64,000 nt of DNA from Arthrobacter sp. NicSoilC5. GTDB lineage: Bacteria; Actinomycetota; Actinomycetes; Actinomycetales; Micrococcaceae. The position numbers and the translations under genes are program-made. The stretch is taken from positions 1,054,001-1,118,000 of the forward strand of contig NZ_AP024660.1 of the NCBI RefSeq assembly GCF_019977395.1. Direction: 5' to 3'. A model generated the notes under the pieces. The model did no database searches. It was not told the origin of the DNA and worked only from the letters and a program-made list of their open reading frames with translations. This document shows positions 53,452-59,845 of this stretch, piece after piece (the first letter of the stretch is position 1; every line of letters starts with the position of its first letter).

Positions 53452-54138
53452 ATGGGCTTTCCCGTAGGCATGCAGTTGGCCACGATCGCGTTCGGCATTC
53501 CGCTGACGGCGACGGGCAAGGAAGTGGTCACGAACGTGACGGTGAAGCCCACGGCGCGGCTGATCTGGGCAGCCACCGGCCAGCCGCTTCCGGAGTTTGA
53601 GGACAGCTTCACGGCCGAGGCCGGCCAGCTCGGCCAGTTCCAGGTCCCGTTCGTGGACCAGCCCGGGTTCATCGATTCCCTGGGCAACGCGGTGACGGAC
53701 TTCGCCTACCAGGTAACGGCGTCATGGCAGTTCGGCAACGCCCGCCCGATCACCTGGTCCAAGAACCTCAAGCCGCTGCTGGGGCAGACCGGGCCCATCG
53801 ATCTGGACTTGGTCCCGGACGGCCCGGTCTCCATCCCGGTCACGGCTCCCACGGCCTCGGTGCTGGGCTTCAACGGCCGGACCGGGTTCATCACCTTGCA
53901 GGATTCGGACCTGCCGGAACGGCTCTCGGATGCTCAACTATCTGCCACTTATGTCCCTGGTAATCCGACGCTGGCAGTGACCTACAACAGTGACGGTTCC
54001 GTTGCGTCCACGACCGAGAATGGCGTGCTGACCACGTTCACCTACAACGCTGACGGCACCGTGAACACGCAGACCCGCGCCGGGGTAACCAAGACGTTCA
54101 CCTACGACACCAACGGCAACGTGACAGGAGCGGCCTGA
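53452..54138 (+). CDS. Tail-fibre-like protein ending in short YD-like repeats
   Basis: 228 aa. After a folded N-terminal domain (SFTAEAGQLGQFQVPF) and a FNGRTG collar motif, the C-terminal 52 residues are a 20-residue repeat seen 2.6 times: TYNSDGSVAS..., TYNADGTVNT..., TYDTNGNVTG. These resemble the YD/RHS strand repeats. It is likely a side-fibre or connector to the esterase encoded next. Confidence 0.65.
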   Translation: MGFPVGMQLATIAFGIPLTATGKEVVTNVTVKPTARLIWAATGQPLPEFEDSFTAEAGQLGQFQVPFVDQPGFIDSLGNAVTDFAYQVTASWQFGNARPITWSKNLKPLLGQTGPIDLDLVPDGPVSIPVTAPTASVLGFNGRTGFITLQDSDLPERLSDAQLSATYVPGNPTLAVTYNSDGSVASTTENGVLTTFTYNADGTVNTQTRAGVTKTFTYDTNGNVTGAA

Positions 54139-55358
54139 TGGACGTTGTAACCCTCGGCATGGCCAAGGCCGACGCCAAGAAGAAGTATGCGGCGGCACCA
54201 GCGCCGCAGTTCACCGCCGCCCTGTTCGGTGACTCGATCACGGCCAGGAACTTCGGCGGATGGACCCCAGCATCGGGCGAGACGACGATCTACAACGACT
54301 CACGAGGCTGGTTCCACCACGCGAACAACCTGCTCGGGCATCCGTTCGACCTGGTCAAGAACGCTGGCGTGGGCGGCAACACCACAACCCAGATGCTCGC
54401 CCGCATCACGGACATCACTGCCATCAACCCGCTCCCGGCATGGTTGTTAGGCCTCGGCGGCATCAACGACCAGGGCGCGCTCAACCCGGCGCTCACCATC
54501 AGCAACCTGAAGGCGATCTTCACTAAGGCATTCGACGCTGGCTATAAGCGCATCGTGTGGGGCACGATCACCCCGGACGCCGGTAACACCGGGCAGCGGT
54601 GGACCATCGACCAAGTGAACGACTGGCTGAAGGCATACGCTGCCGTGACACCGAACTTCATCCTGGTCAACTGGAACGAGGCTTTCCTCGATCCCACAAA
54701 CGGGAACCCGCGCACCGGGTACACGTCGGACGGCCTCCACCCAGCGCCACTCGGCGCCGCCGTTATGGGCCAGTACCTTGCCGACGTGCTGCGCCCGCTC
54801 GTCCCGGCCTCGTCGCGGCTGCTGATGAGCAACAGCTCCACCGTTGTCAGCGCCAACCCGATGCTGAACGGCAGCGTCTCAGGCGTTGCCACCGGGTATA
54901 ACCAGGCTGGCTTCACCGCTTACAAGATGCCCCGCTATGACGGGCGTGCCGGGGAATGGCAGATGCTCATCTCCGCTGCTGCGGGCGGGGCCACGCTGGT
55001 CCAGAACGTAGGCGTCTCTGGTGGGACGTTCACGCCTGGTGATGTCGTCTTCGCTGAGCTTGAATTCGAAACTGACGACGACTGGACCGCAGCGACCGAG
55101 ATGTCCTTGTCGATCCAGATGGCCGGCGACGCATCGGTTAACACCGCCGTAAACCGGGCAGTGGACATGTTCCAGAGCGCCGGCGTCCCGGCTCTGAGCG
55201 TCAACCCCCGCCGCGGGATCATGCGCACCCCGCGTATCACCGTCCCGGCAGGTGTGACCACGGCGGCGGCGGGAAAGATCATCCTGACCTACAAATTTGA
55301 CGGCATCGGAACAACAAGGATCGCCCGCATGGGCGTCTACAAGGTGGTGGCAGCATGA
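54138..55358 (+). CDS. SGNH/GDSL-type hydrolase on the tail
   Basis: 406 aa. Block I AALFGDSITARNFGG (Ser in GDS), block II NAGVGGNTTTQM (Gly), block III GLGGINDQGAL (Asn) and block V TSDGLHPAPLG (Asp and His) make a complete SGNH active site in residues 25-215. The C-terminal 190 residues are a beta-sandwich, probably carbohydrate-binding. It may deacetylate surface or wall polysaccharide to allow adsorption. The stop of the fibre gene overlaps its ATG. Confidence 0.85.
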   Translation: MDVVTLGMAKADAKKKYAAAPAPQFTAALFGDSITARNFGGWTPASGETTIYNDSRGWFHHANNLLGHPFDLVKNAGVGGNTTTQMLARITDITAINPLPAWLLGLGGINDQGALNPALTISNLKAIFTKAFDAGYKRIVWGTITPDAGNTGQRWTIDQVNDWLKAYAAVTPNFILVNWNEAFLDPTNGNPRTGYTSDGLHPAPLGAAVMGQYLADVLRPLVPASSRLLMSNSSTVVSANPMLNGSVSGVATGYNQAGFTAYKMPRYDGRAGEWQMLISAAAGGATLVQNVGVSGGTFTPGDVVFAELEFETDDDWTAATEMSLSIQMAGDASVNTAVNRAVDMFQSAGVPALSVNPRRGIMRTPRITVPAGVTTAAAGKIILTYKFDGIGTTRIARMGVYKVVAA

Positions 55359-55948
55359 TCCAGACAGTTGAGCTTGCAGACCGGCGCAACCTGAAAGCCA
55401 CCCCCTACCCCAAGGGCGTGCCCATCCGCCGCGGCGCGGGCATGTACTACGCGGCACCAGGGCTGACGTCCACGGCCACACCCAGCCAAGGCCAGCTCGC
55501 CCTGGCACCACTGGACATCAACCGGGTCTGTGTCCTGACGGCGTTGGTCGCAGACATTGCAACGGTTGGCACAGCCGGCGCTGTGCTTCGGCTGGCGATC
55601 TACGCCGACGATGGAACAGGCACCTACCCTGGGGCGCTCGTAGCCGACGCAGGAACCATCGACGCGACCGTGGCAGGCGCGGCAACCTTGACGCTCGCAA
55701 CGCCTATCCCGCTCCCGCCCGGGCGCTACTGGATTGGTGGGGCCAGCCAAGGGGCACCAACAACCGCGCCTGTCGTCCGCTGCGTCAGCACGTCCGGGGC
55801 CATCATTATGCCAACCACTTCTGCGTCGGTGACAACGCTCAACGTTGGGGCCGCCCAGAACTCAGTGACAGGCGCGGCACCAGCGAACTTCACCACGGCG
55901 CTTGGCTTTACTTCCGCCGTGCCGCGAGTGCTGGCCCAGCTGACGTAG
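55355..55948 (+). CDS. Hypothetical fibre-region protein, beta-rich
   Basis: 197 aa, ATGA overlap with the esterase gene. Many short strands (GTAGAVLRLAIYADDGTGTYPGALVAD, GRYWIGGASQGAP). A jelly-roll or carbohydrate-binding fold is likely. The last 41 bases overlap the end of the opposite-strand gene. Confidence 0.6.
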   Translation: MIQTVELADRRNLKATPYPKGVPIRRGAGMYYAAPGLTSTATPSQGQLALAPLDINRVCVLTALVADIATVGTAGAVLRLAIYADDGTGTYPGALVADAGTIDATVAGAATLTLATPIPLPPGRYWIGGASQGAPTTAPVVRCVSTSGAIIMPTTSASVTTLNVGAAQNSVTGAAPANFTTALGFTSAVPRVLAQLT

Positions 55949-57335
55949 TTCTCGACAGATCACTGCCGAGAACGTCTGGCCGGGGCATCTTCTCAGGGGA
56001 TGCCCCGGCTCCGAAACTGCAGAAGCCCAGGGCGAATCCGAATAGAACAGCAACGGCAGGCCAGGACAACGGCTCCATAACGAAGAATGCCGGCAGGAAA
56101 ATGGAACCCGCTATTGCGCCCGTCCGTTGCCACGGGTCAAGCCCGCGGCGCCGGAGTCCGGCGAGAACCGTCAGGACCAGCACGGCAACCAGAACGAAAC
56201 CCACGAGCCCATAGTCTGCATAGGCGGTGAAGAACTGGTTATCAACGGTGCCGAAGGATGCCAGGTTGTCGGTGTTGGCGGCCTTTGCAACTGCGCGGGG
56301 TCCCCCGCCAATAATCACCTTGGCCCCGGACGTGATTCTAGTGACCACTTCGAATCCTCCAAGCCGTACCGCTTGCTCCTGAGCTGATAGCTGGTCCAGT
56401 CGGCCGGAGAGCAAGCTCCCAGGCTGAAGGCCAAGGACGCCAAGGACCACGGCGAGGACGGCAACCGCAAAGCGGCCAACCTTGCTGCCACCTGCGTGAA
56501 CGCGGGCAACGAGCATGGCGAGAATCCCGACTCCAACCATTAGCAGGATGCTGCGGGAGCCGCTCGCGGCTGCCCCAGCCAGGGGTACCGCGACAGAAGG
56601 AACCCGAGCAAACAGCCATTCCCGTTTGCCCCAAACCGGGCGGGCCATATTTGCGACGGCGACAAAGGCCATGAAAACGCACAGGACTAGAGGGTGCCCG
56701 AAGAGCGCTGCTGCACGGAAAGCGGAACGGGCGTTTGCCTGCACCTGGAAATTCGTGAACTCATACAAGGGATGCTTGACGATGGCCTCGTATATGGCGA
56801 TAGCAGCCATGGCGTAGGCGATGAAGGTTAGCGTCTTCAGGAGGTTCTGCCGCTCGGCGGCATCGGTCGCAACGCCAACGCCCCCTGCAAGGGCAAGGCC
56901 GGCGGCTACCGCAATGCCGGCCACAAGGCGGAACTGATCAAAACCCAGCAGCCCAACGGTGAGCAACGCGAGTCCACCGAGGATGCCGAGAACGGACAAA
57001 GGTAGCCGGAGGGGCCTCCCGCGGCGCTTCAGGAGAAGCAGAACGCAGCCCAGCAGCACAATGAAAACCACAGCGTAGGCAGTTACCTGGGGCGTGCGCG
57101 TCTCCTGGTAGCCGGGCACCAGTGGTATGGCTATAGCGAATGAGACGGCGAGGGCCCCGATGCGGGAAGCCGAATCTCGCGCCCATAGCACTGCGGCGAT
57201 TAGGCCAAGCGCGACAAGGGCAGCGGCGCTCATCCCCAAAAACGATATGGCAAAGGCGCCAGCGATAGCTGCAACAGGAAATGCGTACTTCAAACGTCCC
57301 CCTAGGTCCCCGCCAATAATACGGGCTAGGATCAT
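55908..57335 (-). CDS. O-antigen-ligase-like polytopic membrane protein, possible lysogenic conversion
   Basis: 475 aa with about ten membrane segments. The periplasmic-loop region with FRAAALFGHPLVLCVFMAFVA, AGAAASGSRSILLMVGVG and GTVDNQFFTAYADYGLVGFVLVA is the Wzy_C/WaaL pattern (conserved SRS and late loop motif). It would alter polysaccharide or teichoic-like polymers. It runs against all late genes and has lower GC, as phage moron genes do. The ATG at 57335 is used; a GTG at 57368 is an alternative. Ribosome sites are weak for both. Confidence 0.72.
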   Translation of the reverse strand: MILARIIGGDLGGRLKYAFPVAAIAGAFAISFLGMSAAALVALGLIAAVLWARDSASRIGALAVSFAIAIPLVPGYQETRTPQVTAYAVVFIVLLGCVLLLLKRRGRPLRLPLSVLGILGGLALLTVGLLGFDQFRLVAGIAVAAGLALAGGVGVATDAAERQNLLKTLTFIAYAMAAIAIYEAIVKHPLYEFTNFQVQANARSAFRAAALFGHPLVLCVFMAFVAVANMARPVWGKREWLFARVPSVAVPLAGAAASGSRSILLMVGVGILAMLVARVHAGGSKVGRFAVAVLAVVLGVLGLQPGSLLSGRLDQLSAQEQAVRLGGFEVVTRITSGAKVIIGGGPRAVAKAANTDNLASFGTVDNQFFTAYADYGLVGFVLVAVLVLTVLAGLRRRGLDPWQRTGAIAGSIFLPAFFVMEPLSWPAVAVLFGFALGFCSFGAGASPEKMPRPDVLGSDLSRTTSAGPALAARRK

Positions 57336-57368
57336 GGCGAACCCAACAAGCCCGCGAAAGGCCTCCAC

Positions 57369-57500
57369 GTGGACATTGATATAGAAGCAACGCAGTTCCT
57401 GCCTCAGCCGCTTAACGACATCGCAATCTATACGATCGCCGTCATCCTGCTCATCGGCTTCGGCAATGCCGCTTGGAAGGCTCTCCGCAGGGGCCAATAG
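57369..57500 (+). CDS. Possible 43-aa single-pass membrane protein
   Basis: GTG with AAGG at 7 bases. DIDIEATQFLPQPLNDIAIYT, a hydrophobic IAVILLIGFG stretch, then AWKALRRGQ. It starts at the CACGTG palindrome also used by the possible alternative start of the opposite gene. Coding status is uncertain. Confidence 0.35.
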   Translation: MDIDIEATQFLPQPLNDIAIYTIAVILLIGFGNAAWKALRRGQ

Positions 57501-57575
57501 ACCGGTTAAGTTCCCCTGCCGGATCGGGCCCGTTCGGCGTAGACTGACTGGACCGCTAAGACACATGGAGACAAT

Positions 57576-57603
57576 GGCCCCCGGCGCTGGAACGCCGGGG
57601 GCC
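57576..57603 (+). terminator. Hairpin upstream of the phage tRNA
   Basis: Arms GGCCCCCGGCG (57576-57586) and CGCCGGGGGCC (57593-57603). It would keep late read-through away from the tRNA. Confidence 0.55.
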
Positions 57604-57614
57604 TCTCCTGTGTT

Positions 57615-57644
57615 TTGGGGGCGCAGTTCCGGCGGCGCTACACT
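57615..57644 (+). promoter_or_regulatory. Candidate promoter of the phage tRNA
   Basis: TTGGGG (57615-57620), an 18-base spacer and TACACT (57639-57644). The expected start lies about 6 bases before the tRNA at 57657. A dedicated promoter would be needed for tRNA supply in the lysogen. Confidence 0.5.
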
Positions 57645-57656
57645 GGGTAGCGCCTC

Positions 57657-57729
57657 GCCCCAGTAGCTCAGGGGATAGAGCAGAAGCCTTCTAATCTTCG
57701 GGTCGGGGGTTCGATTCCCTCCTGGGGCA
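57657..57729 (+). tRNA. Phage-borne complete tRNA-Arg (UCU), replacement for the broken host copy
   Basis: 73 bases. GCCCCAG pairs perfectly with CTGGGGC. D-arm GCTC/GAGC. The anticodon arm is GAAGC-CTTCTAA-TCTTC with anticodon TCT (reads AGA and AGG), and the T loop is TTCGATT. No CCA. The anticodon stem GAAG/CTTC differs from the host GCGG/CCGC and is self-consistent, so this is an independent gene and not a scar of integration. Its loop CCTTCTAATC is shared with the att core but the next bases differ (TTC, not CGC). Confidence 0.93.
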
Positions 57730-57736
57730 CGCATTG

Positions 57737-57773
57737 AAAAGCGCCGGCCACCGTCATGGTGGCCGGCGCTTTT
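57737..57773. terminator. Bidirectional terminator between phage tRNA and integrase
   Basis: 16-base perfect arms (57737-57752 and 57758-57773), from AAAAGCGCCGGCC with the complement ending in TTTT, giving T-runs on both strands. Confidence 0.9.
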
Positions 57774-57780
57774 GTCGTGC

Positions 57781-58671
57781 CTAGGCGGCAAGTGGTTCGT
57801 TCCGGTCGGCGGCGCGGCGCCGGCCGGAGCGTTCCGGGATGGTGATCACGGGCAGGCTGTCGAATCCGTGGCGGATGCCTTCGGGCTTGAGCTTCAGGTA
57901 GAGGGTGGTGGTGTCCATGTTGGAGTGCCGCATGCTGCGCTGGACGACAAAGTCACTGACACCGGCTTCGTGCATCTCGGTAGCCAGGGCGGCTCGCAGG
58001 TCATGAGGCCGGTGCTTGAGACCCATGCGCTTGATGGCTTCCCCGATCAGGCCAGAGACTGAGTTGCCCATGATGTGTCCCTCGCCGGCAGCGTGGAGCT
58101 TGTTCTTGGTTCGGTTGGGGAACCAGTAACCGGTCCTGGGCATCTGGAGGAATAGCGGCCAGACGGCAGCTGGCACGGGCAGCGTGGCCGGTTTGCGGCC
58201 CTTCCCGATGGTGGACAGCGTCCGGTTGTCCCAGTCGATGTCGCCGCCGTTGACGGCCGCGATCTCCGAGACTCGTAACCCAAGGTAATAGTGCAGCGCG
58301 ACCATGACGCGGGTCTTCCGGTAGATCCCGGATTCCAGCAGCGCATTGATCTCCTCCACGGTGAACGGGTTCGGTTCGCGTTTCCTGGTGGCCACCCTGG
58401 GCAGCCGGTACGCCGGATTGTCCAACCTCAAACCTTCGTCCTGCATCCATGCGAAGAACGTATGGAGACCCGATCTACGATGCACGCGGGTGGAGTTGGA
58501 CCAATTCTGTCCAGCCATCCACATGATCAGCTGCTTCCTGGTCACCGTCTCCAGATCCACGTCCCGGGCCAGCTGCCGGACGAAGATCAGGCGCTCGCGG
58601 ATGGTCTTGTCGGTGAGGTCCGCCGCTTTCATGCATGCGGTCCAGTAGTTCAGCGTGTCGTTGGTCTCCAT
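57781..58671 (-). CDS. int: Tyrosine-family integrase
   Basis: 296 aa. The N-terminal SAM-like core-binding domain covers about residues 5-90. The catalytic domain has Arg in LGLRVSEIA, Lys in GKGRKPATLP, HxxR in HDLRAALAT, His in MRHSNMD and the nucleophile Tyr in TTTLYLKL. It is small, like XerC and the integrases of BPs-type phages, with no long arm-binding domain. The last residues are EPLAA; an Ala-Ala end after Leu resembles an ssrA tag read by ClpXP. It acts at the 6-base overlap TAATCC. ATG at 58671. Confidence 0.95.
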   Translation of the reverse strand: METNDTLNYWTACMKAADLTDKTIRERLIFVRQLARDVDLETVTRKQLIMWMAGQNWSNSTRVHRRSGLHTFFAWMQDEGLRLDNPAYRLPRVATRKREPNPFTVEEINALLESGIYRKTRVMVALHYYLGLRVSEIAAVNGGDIDWDNRTLSTIGKGRKPATLPVPAAVWPLFLQMPRTGYWFPNRTKNKLHAAGEGHIMGNSVSGLIGEAIKRMGLKHRPHDLRAALATEMHEAGVSDFVVQRSMRHSNMDTTTLYLKLKPEGIRHGFDSLPVITIPERSGRRRAADRNEPLAA

Positions 58672-59256
58672 GAGTAGCCCCCTGCTCTAGTGTGTGTTTC
58701 CGGTGTAGTTTCTACACTGATTTGGCCTTGATTTCTGGCCGATAGTCTGGATCGTTTAACCTTCAACAGCCCTGCAAAGCAGGGCTGTTTTGCTTTTCCA
58801 TCACCGCAGAGGGAGGGAGGGGCGAGGAGGGCAGGGCCTGCCCTTGTCCGACCAACAAAAAAGAGTTTGTGGTCGTTCAAGGCAAGCTGGTGAGACACCG
58901 CGTCAGTCGGTCGGTTGTCGTCGGTTGGCTGCCCGGAGGGGCAGCAAGCTAGGCCCAGGGCATTACTCCTGGGCAGTGGCGGCATGTGCGCACGGATCTG
59001 GTGATACACCCTTAGTGGTGGTCTCACGATCGGTCTTGGCACTCCTTCGCATGTGCGGCCTTCCGGCTCGCTTTATGGACCCTGCCCGTGCGCTCGAAAA
59101 AGGAACTGGCTCTGACCCAGTAAGCAGCCCGTAAATGAAGGCTTAGCGTGTTTTTGGGTGCACGAAAGCACCAGGCGGGGTAGCCGTACCGCCTCAAGAT
59201 GTATGAGGGCGTCACGGGCTATGGACTGGTGCGGTGGCAGTGGTTAGACTGGTGGC
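58672..59256. other. Intergenic control region upstream of int
   Basis: It holds a small dyad GTGTAG-TTT-CTACAC (58703-58717) just before int, and a rightward hairpin AACAGCCCTGC/GCAGGGCTGTT (58765-58789) followed by TTTTGCTTTT. The rest shows no ORF with convincing codon use, although open frames exist on both strands. It is rich in short repeats such as GTCGGTCGGTTG near 58905. Confidence 0.5.
58765..58799 (+). terminator. Rightward terminator near int
   Basis: 11-base perfect arms with an AAA loop and a T-rich tail on the plus strand. It lies between int and the candidate RNA, and would stop plus-strand transcription in the int promoter region. Confidence 0.7.
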
Positions 59257-59330
59257 GCGATCAGGGTCCGTAGCCGGGGACTGATTGCATGGCCGGCGGA
59301 TGGTAGGACATCCAGCCGGCCTTTACTTTT
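59257..59330 (+). ncRNA. Candidate small structured RNA near the right phage end
   Basis: A promoter-like pair TGGACT (59222-59227), 17 bases and TAGACT (59245-59250) predicts a start near 59257. The transcript would form an imperfect hairpin (about 59258-59289) and end at a strong terminator with arms GGCCGGC...GCCGGCC (59291-59321) followed by TTTACTTTT. No protein is encoded. Existence is inferred. Confidence 0.35.
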
Positions 59331-59399
59331 GCGTTGCGTTGGGTTGCTGCCGGAGCCTGTTGTACAGGGCCAGCAGTTCAGCGAGACGCTGCTCGCGGG

Positions 59400-59681
59400 T
59401 CATGTGGCGGGGAGCCAGGTGACCAGGAACGGTCCGTAGTGGAATCGGTAGACCGCTTCTTCCGAGGCGATGGCATCAAACATGCCGGCGTCCTTGGCGA
59501 CGAACCAGTAGGGCGTGCTGTCGAAGTCGCTTCGCTTCTGCATCGCCAGCTGCCGATCTTCCTCCCGGGCGCTCCGGCCTTCCGGATCGGCTATGACCAC
59601 CGAGTGCGGCGGCAGGGCATCCAGCTCCTCCACGGTCGTGAGGATGGCTCCCACAGCGGCCGGCACCGTTGCCGGGCTCAC
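59400..59681 (-). CDS. Small phage protein downstream of the viral-form repressor
   Basis: 93 aa, GTG start. TTVEELDALPPHSVVIADPEGRSAREED, then a strand-rich FDSTPYWFVAKD and VYRFHYGPFLVTWLP. It resembles small actinophage proteins without known function. In the circular phage its GTG overlaps the TGA of the long repressor frame (GTGA), so both would be one coupled operon leading toward int. In the lysogen it is 34 kb away from the repressor promoter. Confidence 0.65.
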   Translation of the reverse strand: MSPATVPAAVGAILTTVEELDALPPHSVVIADPEGRSAREEDRQLAMQKRSDFDSTPYWFVAKDAGMFDAIASEEAVYRFHYGPFLVTWLPAT

Positions 59682-59762
59682 GCTGCTACCTCCATGGGGA
59701 GGTCAAACGTACGGCGGACAGGGAACTCAACAACCTTTGCCGAATCGCCAACCTTGTAATCC
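59678..59762 (-). other. Detached C-terminal tail of the viral-form repressor
   Basis: On the minus strand, from the core GGATTAC onward, the frame of the repressor continues as YKVGDSAKVVEF, then PVRRTFDLPMEVAA, TGA at 59680-59678. No start codon of its own is likely to be used. In the excised genome these 26 codons are joined to the repressor. The end Val-Ala-Ala is like the ssrA degradation signal. Confidence 0.85.
59752..59762. other. attR core
   Basis: CCTTGTAATCC, one base different from attL. Left of it is phage, right of it the host tRNA 3' half. The phage side CAACCTT together with the left phage side AAAGGCTTG forms an imperfect dyad about GTAATCC, probably the two integrase core sites in attP. 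Confidence 0.88.
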
Positions 59763-59794
59763 GCCGGTCGGGGGTTCGATTCCCTCCTGGGGCA
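59763..59794 (+). pseudogene. 3' half of host tRNA-Arg (UCU)
   Basis: 3' anticodon stem CGC (with the preceding core CC), variable loop, T-arm GGGGG-TTCGATT-CCCTC, acceptor CTGGGGC and discriminator A. It pairs with the 5' half at 25569-25609. It is not transcribed from the tRNA promoter in the lysogen. Confidence 0.9.
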
Positions 59795-59808
59795 CCTTGG
59801 TGGCTGAT

Positions 59809-59830
59809 GCCCCGGTCTTCGGACCGGGGC
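59809..59830 (+). terminator. Original terminator of the host tRNA-Arg
   Basis: GCCCCGGTC-TTCG-GACCGGGGC, a UUCG tetraloop hairpin, 14 bases after the tRNA 3' end. No T-run. Confidence 0.7.
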
Positions 59831-59845
59831 GTTGTGCACCCGCCG

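Larger units (their letters stand above)
25604..59762. mobile_element. Complete siphovirus-type prophage, about 34.15 kb, in tRNA-Arg
   Basis: It is bounded by the two core copies and contains a full set of genes: repressor, integrase, replication, terminase, portal, protease, HK97-type capsid, tail tube, tape measure, endolysin and holins. No structural gene is visibly broken, so it may be inducible. attP falls inside the repressor gene and attB in a tRNA anticodon loop. It carries a tRNA-Arg(UCU) and a possible lysogenic-conversion gene. Repressor and integrase are transcribed leftward and nearly everything else rightward. Confidence 0.95.

Noticed and set aside
57657..57729. Idea that the complete tRNA is simply a rebuilt attR
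   Set aside because: Its anticodon stem (GAAG/CTTC) matches neither the left nor the right host half, while those two halves (GCGG/CCGC) match each other.
58895..58930. GTCGGTCGGTTGTCGTCGG low-complexity run
   Set aside because: Short and imperfect; no evidence that it is an integrase arm site.
58650..59042. 130-residue minus-strand frame upstream of int
   Set aside because: Overlaps the int start, has poor third-position GC and no recognisable fold. A neighbouring 63-residue frame at 59024-59215 was rejected for the same reason.
57730..59762. Idea that int belongs to a separate small element to the right of the tRNA
   Set aside because: The repressor frame continues only when the 25.6 kb end is joined to the 59.76 kb end, so both ends belong to one element that includes int.
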